A DNA stretch of 12,666 nt. Origin: Chthoniobacterales bacterium (lineage in GTDB: Bacteria; Verrucomicrobiota; Verrucomicrobiia; Chthoniobacterales; UBA10450). This document shows positions 7,331 to 12,666 of this stretch, in pieces (positions within the stretch are counted from its first letter, which is position 1; every line of letters begins with the position of its first letter). The position numbers were made by a program, and so were the translations under genes. The stretch lies in assembly GCA_013695925.1 (NCBI GenBank), contig JACCZO010000347.1, positions 1 to 12,666 on the forward strand. Direction: 5' to 3'. A model generated the notes under the pieces. It worked only from the letters and a program-made list of their open reading frames with translations. It was not told where the DNA came from and searched no databases.

Positions 7331-7810
7331 GAAGTGAGCTCGTGTTGCTTCTCCCGCACGACGAAGACTGGGCAAGGCGCAGTCCGCACCACCCGCTCGG
7401 TCGTGCTCCCGATGCAGAAATGTTTCCAACCGGTGTAACCGTGGGTCGCGATCACGATCAAGTCGGAATCGAGTTCGCGGGCCGCTTCCACGTCTCGTGC
7501 GCCGCCAGGCCGGTGCGGACAACCGTCTGGACCGGGCACGATTTGAGCAACGCCGGGCGGCCATTCCCCGGAGGGAGCGCTCCGCGTTTTGCAGTTCATC
7601 ATCGGTTAAGTCGAGACAGGGAATGACCCCCGGGTAGGGCGCGACGGCCGGCTGCACGACATGAAGAAGGGTGATTTCGCCGCGGAATTGCTTCGCAAAG
7701 CGGACCGCGTCGGAGCGCCGCGTCGGAGGGCTCGGAGAAATCCAGCGGCACGAGTATTCTCTTGAGCTGAAGCGCCGTCGGGGTTGAACTGTCAAGGTGG
7801 TTGTTTCCAT
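7327..7810 (-). pseudogene. Universal stress protein (UspA fold), four apparent frameshifts
   Basis: Pieces of one Usp domain lie in order but in changing frames. They are METTTLTVQP; then ALQLKRILVPLDFSEPSDAA; then AVRFAKQFRGEITLLHVVQP and on to NAERSLRGMAAR; then ALLKSCPVQTVVRTGLAAHE; then DVEAARELDSDLIVIATHG and the end GSTTERVVRTAPCPVFVV. The nucleotide-binding signature (ATHG, nine residues, GS) is intact. The frame changes fall near 7775-7785, 7704-7713, 7550-7560 and 7490-7498; three look like single-base losses and one like a gain. Such proteins of about 150 residues bind ATP and act in stress survival. Either the gene has decayed or the sequence has indel errors in this GC-rich stretch; the second is plausible because the residues themselves are well conserved. 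It is the first gene of the minus-strand cluster. Confidence 0.85.
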
Positions 7811-7831
7811 GGCAGTCGTAATTTTTCCTCA

Positions 7832-7868
7832 GGGGCCGCACCCCCCGGAGCCTGGCGTTCGCGGCCCC
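7832..7868. repeat. Inverted repeat in the divergent spacer before the stress-protein cluster
   Basis: GGGGCCGC (7832-7839) and GCGGCCCC (7861-7868) are perfect 8-base arms separated by 21 bases. They lie between the minus-strand stress cluster and the plus-strand lipoprotein gene. It could be an operator or an RNA hairpin in the leader of the stress cluster. No clear promoter hexamers are visible nearby. Confidence 0.45.
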
Positions 7869-7897
7869 AGCCTGCCAAATCGCCCGACGCCCCGCCG

Positions 7898-8368
7898 ATG
7901 AATCGTCTCCTTCTACTTGGCCTAACGATTGCGACGCTTGGCTGTGCCGCGACGCCGGCTCCCGCGCCCGACGGCCCGGCGCGCCCACTGACTTTTGCCA
8001 ATGTCCGTTCCTACTTTTCGGACACGCTCAGATTCCGGCCGACCGAAGTGCAGAAGCGCTGCGTCATTTTTTACGAAGGCGAATGGGTCAGCCGACAGCT
8101 CTACAACTATTGCGTCATCATCGTGGAAAACTCCGACGAGGATTTGCAGGTCACCTTCTACATTACCGACGACCAGGAGATGAATTGGGTGAACGAATTT
8201 CTCGATAGTCCTTTCTTTACCCAGGGCGAAACGGAGAATCTCTATCGCCTCCTGCATCAGGAGAAGCACGCGCGCGGTGAGCGCGTCGGCCGTTACCGAG
8301 TCGACCTCAGCCATTGGGAGCCGAAGCACGCGCAGATCATCGTCCTTAGCTTCACGCCCGCGGACTGA
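7898..8368 (+). CDS. Putative small lipoprotein of unknown function
   Basis: The protein has 156 residues. It begins with a short signal peptide, MNRLLLLGLTIATLGC, whose Cys16 fits a lipoprotein processing site, then a Pro/Ala-rich linker (AATPAPAPDGPARP). The mature part is a compact hydrophilic domain with many aromatic residues (QLYNYCVIIVENSDEDLQVT, FYITDDQEMNWVNEF, DLSHWEPKHAQIIVLSF). I do not recognise the family. Upstream ORF extension is possible, but the ATG at 7898 gives the signal peptide directly. No Shine-Dalgarno is seen. A motif copy (7920-7928) lies inside the signal peptide and encodes its Gly-Leu-Thr. The stop is 60 bases before the LOG-family gene. Confidence 0.7.
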   Translation: MNRLLLLGLTIATLGCAATPAPAPDGPARPLTFANVRSYFSDTLRFRPTEVQKRCVIFYEGEWVSRQLYNYCVIIVENSDEDLQVTFYITDDQEMNWVNEFLDSPFFTQGETENLYRLLHQEKHARGERVGRYRVDLSHWEPKHAQIIVLSFTPAD

Positions 8369-8428
8369 CGAATCTTTTTCGCGCGAGCCATTCCCGCGAT
8401 TGTGCAATTTCGCGCTCGTTGCTATGCC

Positions 8429-9217
8429 ATGGGCGTGAACGAATCCTCTTCACCGCCGGCTGAGAGAGCCGCGACCGCGCCGCCAGAACGGGCGGATGAG
8501 ATCATGCTCGAGGGCCCGCACTCGCGTTTTGATGAATTTTTTACTCTCTTCCGGATCATGGCGGATTTCTTGCGCGGGTTCCGCGTTCTGCATTTCGTCG
8601 GGCCGTGCGTGACGGTCTTCGGCTCGGCGCGGATCAAGCCGGACAGTGCGGAATATGAATTGGCGCGTGAGATGGGCGCGGGGATCGCGCGGCTCGGATT
8701 CACTGTCATGACCGGCGGCGGCCCCGGGATCATGGAAGCGGCCAACCGCGGCGCAAAAGAAGTCGGGGGACGCTCCGTCGGCTGTAACATCCGGCTCCCT
8801 TTCGAACAGGCGCCTAACGAGTATCTCGACCGCTGCGTGACCCTCTACTATTTCTTCGTCCGCAAGACGCTGCTCGTGAAATATTCCTACGCCTTCGTCG
8901 TGATGCCGGGCGGGGCGGGCACGCTCGACGAACTTTTCGAGGCGCTGACTCTCACCCAGACGGGCAAGATCCAGAATTTCCCCATCGTGATCATGGGCAC
9001 GGATTACTGGAGAGAGCTGACCGATTTGCTGGCGAAGATGGCGCGGCTCGGGATGATCGGGGAAGCGGACCTGAGCCTCGTTTACGTGACCGATTCGGTC
9101 GAGGCGGCGCTGGAGCACATCCGGAGCAAGACGATCGAGCCCTTCGGCCTGAAGCGGGTCGTTAGGCGATCTTTCTCCTGGCTGGGTGAACGCGGCTTGA
9201 AGGCCGCCGCCTCGTGA
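8429..9217 (+). CDS. LOG family protein (TIGR00730-type, nucleotide 5'-monophosphate phosphoribohydrolase-like)
   Basis: Cytosolic Rossmann-fold enzyme, 262 residues. The LOG signatures are present: VTVFGSARIKPDSAEYELA in the first strand and helix, TGGGPGIMEAANRGA (95-109), RK (145-146), and the catalytic-site motif PGGAGTLDE (160-168). The family is often labelled lysine decarboxylase, but characterised members split cytokinin riboside monophosphates or other NMPs into base and ribose 5-phosphate. The N-terminal 30 residues are low-complexity Ser/Pro/Ala. I chose the ATG at 8429; a GTG at 8402 would add nine residues. The TGA stop overlaps the GTG of tilS (GTGA, 9214-9217). Two motif copies lie inside the gene. 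Confidence 0.88.
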   Translation: MGVNESSSPPAERAATAPPERADEIMLEGPHSRFDEFFTLFRIMADFLRGFRVLHFVGPCVTVFGSARIKPDSAEYELAREMGAGIARLGFTVMTGGGPGIMEAANRGAKEVGGRSVGCNIRLPFEQAPNEYLDRCVTLYYFFVRKTLLVKYSYAFVVMPGGAGTLDELFEALTLTQTGKIQNFPIVIMGTDYWRELTDLLAKMARLGMIGEADLSLVYVTDSVEAALEHIRSKTIEPFGLKRVVRRSFSWLGERGLKAAAS

Positions 9218-10164
9218 AACGAATGAAGGCAGGGTGGGGGAGCGAGAGCCTGCAAGCTTTGCCTAACGGCCGACGCTATCTGGTTGGGGTCTCGGGCGGA
9301 CGCGACTCAGTCGTGCTCCTCGATTGGCTCCTCGCGCAGGGTTATGGCCGCTTGATCGTATGCCATCTCGAGCACGGCTTGCGTGGTCGAACGGGGAAGA
9401 CGGACGCGCGCTTCGTCGAGCGGTTGGCGCAAAAACACGGATTGGAATTCGAACTCGGCTCGGCCAGGGTCGCGACGATCGCGAAAACAACGAAGCGATC
9501 GATCGAGACGACGGCGCGTGATGAGCGGCTCGCCTTTTTCCAGCGAGTCGCATCCCGCCGCCGTTGCCGCACGATCTTTCTTGGCCATCATGCCGACGAT
9601 CAGGTCGAGACGTTTCTCATGAACCTGCTGCGCGGCGCGGGCGTTCGCGGGCTCGGTGCGATGCGCGAGCGCGCGACTCATGGGCGACTGGAGATCGTCC
9701 GCCCGCTTCTGGGCGTTTGGCGTTCCGAGATCGATGAATACATCAGGGAACACGGGCTGAAATACCGCGACGACGCGACCAATCAGGAGTTGCACGCGCG
9801 CCGCAACCGGACGCGGCACAAGATCGTGCCCTGGCTGGAAAAAGAGTTCGGGCGCAAGGTGCGCGCGAACCTCTGGCGCGCGGCCAGCATCCTCGCGGAG
9901 GAGGAAGCTTGCCTGGATGAGCTTTTGCCTAACGAAAGCGAGAACGCGCTTTTCCTCGAGGTCAGGCGATTGCGCGATCTCCCCGTTGCTGTGCAACGGC
10001 GCACTATTCTGCGCTGGCTGCGCGGGAATGAAATCTCGGACGTCCGCTTTGACGTGATCGAGCGCGTCCGCGCCTTGTTGCAATCCAACCCTTCCGTCGC
10101 GAAAACGAACCTGCCGCGCGCGCGTCATGCGCGTCGGCGCGCCGGCCGGATTTTCCTCGAATAA
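9214..10164 (+). CDS. tilS: tRNA(Ile)-lysidine synthetase, short form
   Basis: Modifies C34 of the tRNA-Ile with anticodon CAU to lysidine using ATP and lysine, so that it reads AUA. The PP-loop motif SGGRDS lies near residue 27. The family block HHADDQVETFLMNLLRGAGV follows, as do RPLLGVWRSEIDEYIREHGL, DDATNQ and RNRTRHKIVPWLE. At 316 residues it lacks the C-terminal domains of the roughly 430-residue E. coli type and resembles short TilS proteins such as that of Aquifex. The GTG start overlaps the previous stop; an ATG at 9223 would shorten it by three residues and is equally possible. Two motif copies are inside. It is followed after 45 bases by gltX. Confidence 0.92.
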   Translation: MKRMKAGWGSESLQALPNGRRYLVGVSGGRDSVVLLDWLLAQGYGRLIVCHLEHGLRGRTGKTDARFVERLAQKHGLEFELGSARVATIAKTTKRSIETTARDERLAFFQRVASRRRCRTIFLGHHADDQVETFLMNLLRGAGVRGLGAMRERATHGRLEIVRPLLGVWRSEIDEYIREHGLKYRDDATNQELHARRNRTRHKIVPWLEKEFGRKVRANLWRAASILAEEEACLDELLPNESENALFLEVRRLRDLPVAVQRRTILRWLRGNEISDVRFDVIERVRALLQSNPSVAKTNLPRARHARRRAGRIFLE

Positions 10165-10209
10165 AAGCCGGGTTTGCGGGCCGATCAGCTTTCGCGAAGG
10201 GTGGACCAA

Positions 10210-11535
10210 ATGAGTTCCGCCGTTCGAGTTCGCTTCGCCCCGTCACCGACCGGCTATCTTCACATCGGCGGGGCGCGCACCGCGCTTTTCAATTGGCTCT
10301 ACGCGCACCACACCGGCGGGACGCTGGTCCTGCGAATTGAAGACACCGACCAGGCGCGCAATACCGCTGAGGCGACGCAGGCGATTTATGACGGGCTGCG
10401 CTGGCTCGGGCTCGACTGGGACGAAGGCCCGCAGGTTGGCGGCAGTTACGGACCTTATTTTCAAAGCGAAAGAAACGACATTTACGAGCACCATCTCAAA
10501 CGGCTCGAAGAAGGCGGTCATCTTTTTGAGGAGAACGGAGCAATCCGTTTCCGCTCCCCGCGCGAGCATGTCGTGGTCGACGACGTCGTCTGCGGCAAGA
10601 TCGATTTTGACCTAACGAACCCGGAAACGCATCCCGACATGACGATCCGGCGGCCGGATGGGTCGTGGATTTTCCATTTCGTGAACGTGGTCGACGACCT
10701 CGAGATGCAGATCAGCCACGTCATTCGCGGGGAGGATCATCTTTCCAACACGCCGAAACACATCGAGCTCTACCGCGCCCTTGGGGCCGAACCGCCGCGC
10801 TTCGCCCACATCCCACTAATCCTCAACCAGGACGGCTCGAAGATGAGCAAGCGCGACGCGGGCGCGAGTCTCAACACCTACATCGCGGAGGGATTTCTGC
10901 CCGAAGCGGTGCGCAATTATCTCTGTCTCCTCGGCTGGTCGCCGAAAGATAACCGCGAGAAAATTGAGATCGACGAAGCCGTCAGGCTTTTCGAGCTGGA
11001 AAAAATCCACCGCAAGAACGCATCGTTTGATCTCGCCAAGTGCACCTGGTTGAACGGCGAATACGCGCACCAATTGCCTGACGATCGTTTCCACTCGCTC
11101 GCCTTGATCGCGCTGCAAAAAGCGGGATTCGACACGAGCAAGTTTCCTCCTGATTACACGCGGGCCGCGCTCGATACCTGCAAAGGCAAGTTCCGCATCT
11201 TCAGCGAGCTTCCGGCCTATTGCGGCTTCTATTTCACAGACGAGATCAGCTATCAGCCGGAAGGCGTGGCGAAGCATTTCATTCCAGAAAATAGACCGCG
11301 CCTGCAATCGTTACGCGAAGCTTTCAAGGCGCTGGAAAACTTCGACGCCACCTCCATCGAAGCCGCGCTCAAGGCGACCGCCACCGAGCTGGGCGTGAAA
11401 GTCGGCGCGCTCGTGCACCCCACTCGTCTGGCCGTGACCGGGAGTAACGCCGGTCCCAGCCTCTATCATCTGCTCGAGATTCTCGGGAAAACGAAGGCCC
11501 TGGCCCGGCTTGATCGCGCGGTGAGTCAGTTCTAG
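10210..11535 (+). CDS. gltX: Glutamyl-tRNA synthetase, compact form
   Basis: Class I synthetase charging tRNA-Glu, 441 residues. It has the HIGH-type motif HIGG (18-21) after FAPSPTGYL, the KMSKR loop (211-215), and family blocks such as VDDLEMQISHVIRGEDHLSN and TPKHIELYRALGAEPP. The ATG at 10210 has a GA-rich Shine-Dalgarno (AAGGGTGG, about 10197-10204) at good distance. An upstream in-frame start at 10174 would add 12 non-conserved residues. Bacterial GluRS is usually about 470-490 residues. Here the segment after EEGGHLF runs straight into EENGAIRF, lacking the roughly 35-residue stretch with CxC and RC found in most bacterial enzymes. It follows tilS and is probably co-transcribed. Confidence 0.95.
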   Translation: MSSAVRVRFAPSPTGYLHIGGARTALFNWLYAHHTGGTLVLRIEDTDQARNTAEATQAIYDGLRWLGLDWDEGPQVGGSYGPYFQSERNDIYEHHLKRLEEGGHLFEENGAIRFRSPREHVVVDDVVCGKIDFDLTNPETHPDMTIRRPDGSWIFHFVNVVDDLEMQISHVIRGEDHLSNTPKHIELYRALGAEPPRFAHIPLILNQDGSKMSKRDAGASLNTYIAEGFLPEAVRNYLCLLGWSPKDNREKIEIDEAVRLFELEKIHRKNASFDLAKCTWLNGEYAHQLPDDRFHSLALIALQKAGFDTSKFPPDYTRAALDTCKGKFRIFSELPAYCGFYFTDEISYQPEGVAKHFIPENRPRLQSLREAFKALENFDATSIEAALKATATELGVKVGALVHPTRLAVTGSNAGPSLYHLLEILGKTKALARLDRAVSQF

Positions 11536-11548
11536 CGGCAGGCTTCTT

Positions 11549-11670
11549 GGGGGCGCACGCGCCTCGCGTGCCGGTTGCGGCGCCTCGACGCAACCTTCCG
11601 GAAACGGCGGGAAAAGTTCGCGACCCCAAAAGCATTCGGGGTCGCCCGCACGCAAGGCGCACGCGCTCCC
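11549..11670. repeat. Structured palindromic element (three nested stems) downstream of gltX
   Basis: The ends form an imperfect 23-base terminal inverted repeat (11549-11571 with 11648-11670): 19 Watson-Crick pairs, one G-T pair and three mismatches by hand. Inside are a 7-bp hairpin GGTTGCG/CGCAACC (11573-11579 and 11589-11595), the palindrome TTCCGGAA (11596-11603), and an 8-bp hairpin GCGACCCC/GGGGTCGC (11620-11627 and 11638-11645). No T run follows, so it is not a typical intrinsic terminator. It may be a REP or MITE-like dispersed element that also ends transcription on either side. Confidence 0.65.
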
Positions 11671-11734
11671 CGCGGGAATGGCAGCGGCGCTGCGTGCTTG
11701 CTCGTTAGGCGCAAAGGTGAGAGACTGCGGGCGG

Positions 11735-11971
11735 ATGAAGTTCCCGGTGATCAACGTTCAAGATCCGGTCGGCAAAACCGTCGGTCGAAGGAAGCTGCGC
11801 GACGCTTGGAAATTTGCGATGGATGGACAAAAGACCGCAAATCAACTCCGTCGCAGTTTTGGTCACGGTGGGCTCTGCCCCAAGGGCGTATTCCGTTTCC
11901 GTAGCCACGAGGAAGCTAACGCATGGATGATGAAGATGCTGGCGCAGAGCGCTCGCCGTTCGCCCAGCTAG
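11735..11971 (+). CDS. Small basic protein, candidate antitoxin partner of the nucleotidyltransferase
   Basis: The protein has 78 residues and is basic. It begins MKFPVINVQDPVGKTVGRRK, passes through DAWKFAMDGQKTANQLRR, and ends GVFRFRSHEEANAWMMKMLA. There is no membrane segment or named domain. The ATG at 11735 is preceded by GA-rich sequence (AAGGTGAG, about 11714-11721, spacing a little long); an earlier in-frame start at 11678 would fall into non-conserved sequence. Its 3' end overlaps the nucleotidyltransferase gene by 49 bases in another frame, which implies translational coupling. Small gene first and nucleotidyltransferase second is the usual order of antitoxin and toxin in such modules, but its role is inferred from position only. 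Confidence 0.6.
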   Translation: MKFPVINVQDPVGKTVGRRKLRDAWKFAMDGQKTANQLRRSFGHGGLCPKGVFRFRSHEEANAWMMKMLAQSARRSPS

Positions 11972-12456
11972 AACCGCGACAACCGACCGAAGACGATCTC
12001 GTTCTGCTCTGCCGGCAGCTGAACGAGGTCGGCGCGAAGTATGTCGTGGTCGGTGGGTTTGCGGTGATTCAAGCCGGTTATGGCCGGCCCACTGGCGACA
12101 TCGACTTGGTCGTCGCGACCGATCTCCAGAACGAGGCCCTGGTCTATCGCGGGCTCGAAGTGCTTCCCGACAAAGCAGTCCTGGAACTGAAGCCGGGTGA
12201 AGTGGCGGAGTATGTTGTTGTGCGTGTCGCGGACGAGGTGGTCGTCGATCTCATGCGGTCGGCTTCCGGAATCGAATATGCGGAAGCAGCCAGGGATGTC
12301 ATCGTGCGCGAGGTGCAAGGCGTTCCGATTCCCTTCGCTTCCCCGCGTCTGTTGTGGCGGATGAAAGTGCACACCCATCGCGCAAAAGACGCCGCCGATC
12401 TGGTTTTCCTGCGCCAGTATTTCGACGCCTGCGGCGAACAGCCGCCGGCAGATTGA
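11923..12456 (+). CDS. Nucleotidyltransferase-fold protein, AbiEii/MNT-like (candidate toxin)
   Basis: Cytosolic protein of 177 residues with a minimal nucleotidyltransferase fold. It has KYVVVGGFAVIQAGYGRPTG (39-58) followed by DIDLVV, giving the GG and DxD (Asp59, Asp61) motifs. A third acidic position is plausible at Asp109 (VVVDLM). The C-terminal region PRLLWRMKVHTHRAKDAADL (about 141-160) matches the helix with Arg-Lys-Asp seen in AbiEii-type proteins. That family includes toxins that modify tRNA with nucleotides, and substrate-unknown housekeeping members. The start ATG lies inside the preceding gene, and no later in-frame start precedes the domain. The first 20 residues are acidic and non-conserved in look. 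The stop is followed at once by a palindromic hairpin. Confidence 0.75.
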   Translation: MDDEDAGAERSPFAQLEPRQPTEDDLVLLCRQLNEVGAKYVVVGGFAVIQAGYGRPTGDIDLVVATDLQNEALVYRGLEVLPDKAVLELKPGEVAEYVVVRVADEVVVDLMRSASGIEYAEAARDVIVREVQGVPIPFASPRLLWRMKVHTHRAKDAADLVFLRQYFDACGEQPPAD

Positions 12457-12497
12457 CTGTCGACGCTTCGCTCGGCGGAGCGCGGCGGCGTCTACAG
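12457..12497. repeat. Nested palindromic hairpin directly after the nucleotidyltransferase stop
   Basis: The outer arms CTGTCGACGC (12457-12466) and GCGTCTACAG (12488-12497) pair with one mismatch. The inner arms CGCTC (12469-12473) and GAGCG (12478-12482) close a GGCG loop. It starts on the base after the TGA and could serve as a terminator, although the following tract TTCTTCCCCC is not a strong T run. It may be a dispersed intergenic repeat. Confidence 0.5.
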
Positions 12498-12666
12498 TTC
12501 TTCCCCCAGGTGTCGCGCAACGTGATCGTGCGATTGAAAACCAGCTTGGCTGGCCGCGAATCGGGATCGAGCGCGAAAGATAGTAAGCTCTGATCCCGCT
12601 GCGCGACCCCGCCGATGGTCAAATGTGTCAGAATATGTCGCCTGACCCGTCGCCCGACCCCACTTT
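12498..12666. other. Right-edge region without a supported gene
   Basis: I see no convincing coding region, RNA gene or mobile-element end here. The minus strand has an open frame from 12622 leftward that reads coding-like for about 40 codons (DPDSRPAKLVFNRTITLRD). It then runs through the hairpin and antisense to the nucleotidyltransferase gene, so I do not call it. It may be the edge of a dispersed intergenic repeat. Confidence 0.3.

Larger units (their letters stand above)
4160..11710. repeat. Dispersed non-palindromic motif GCCTAACGA / TCGTTAGGC (15 copies)
   Basis: The core CCTAACG or its complement starts at 4160, 4228, 5068, 5321, 5772, 6377, 6799, 6938, 7920, 8812, 9159, 9261, 9927, 10611 and 11702. 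Eleven are full 9-mers; 4228, 6377 and 10611 lack the leading G, and 9261 ends in G. Nine are on the plus strand and six on the minus. Eleven lie within genes, encoding Ser-Leu-Gly, Pro-Asn-Glu/Gly, Leu-Thr or Val-Arg according to frame. Four lie at gene borders, one of them supplying the lysR stop codon. From base composition I would expect fewer than one full 9-mer in the window. Confidence 0.85.

Noticed and set aside
6833..7810. A 325-residue fusion of a stress-protein-like N-terminus with the cNMP-binding domain
   Set aside because: The middle of that frame is Arg-rich nonsense, and the proper Usp C-terminus lies in another frame ending with a TGA that overlaps the cNMP gene ATG; the fusion is produced by frameshifts.
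8450..9118. Long minus-strand open frame opposite the LOG-family gene
   Set aside because: Its translation is Arg/His/Glu-rich with no domain, and the plus strand carries clear LOG motifs; it is an antisense shadow of high-GC coding DNA.
9307..10209. 300-codon minus-strand open frame opposite tilS
   Set aside because: tilS motifs on the plus strand explain the region; the antisense frame has no recognisable features.
12299..12622. Minus-strand open frame at the right edge
   Set aside because: The first 40 codons look coding-like, but it then crosses a palindrome and runs antisense to the nucleotidyltransferase gene.
1..12666. tRNA, rRNA, CRISPR array, transposase or phage genes
   Set aside because: I looked for cloverleaf-like segments, regularly spaced repeats and transposase or integrase motifs and saw none.

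Overview
The window is high-GC bacterial chromosome with closely packed genes, frequent ATGA or GTGA stop/start overlaps and few clear Shine-Dalgarno sites. It looks like a soil or environmental Verrucomicrobiota-type genome. That assignment is an impression from gene style, from the compact tilS and gltX genes and from a dispersed 9-mer; nothing in the sequence proves it.

Left part (1-4166): a minus-strand ABC importer operon of the nitrate/sulfonate/taurine class. It reads lipoprotein binding protein, then permease, then an ATPase that runs off the left edge. A LysR-type regulator gene is divergent to it across about 500 bp of intergenic DNA. The ATPase gene carries an apparent 1-bp frameshift near its start.

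Middle part (4167-7897): a possible 28-residue membrane peptide, then an unrecognised 192-residue protein that converges on a minus-strand metal and stress cluster. That cluster reads universal stress protein (broken by four apparent frameshifts), a cyclic-nucleotide-binding-domain protein without an HTH, and a P1B-type ATPase with SPC and HEGST motifs (Co/Zn/Fe/Ni-type exporter).

Right part (7898-12666): a plus-strand run of a small lipoprotein, a LOG-family nucleotide phosphoribohydrolase, tRNA-Ile lysidine synthetase (tilS) and a compact glutamyl-tRNA synthetase (gltX). Next comes a structured 122-bp palindromic element. Then a 78-residue protein overlaps an AbiEii-like nucleotidyltransferase, and together they resemble a toxin-antitoxin module. 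The last 210 bases hold a palindromic hairpin and no gene I can support.

The strongest unexplained signal is a short non-palindromic motif, GCCTAACGA (reverse complement TCGTTAGGC). Its core CCTAACG occurs 15 times between 4160 and 11710, in both orientations, inside genes and at gene borders. It is absent from the first 4.1 kb. Its density resembles that of DNA uptake sequences in naturally competent bacteria.
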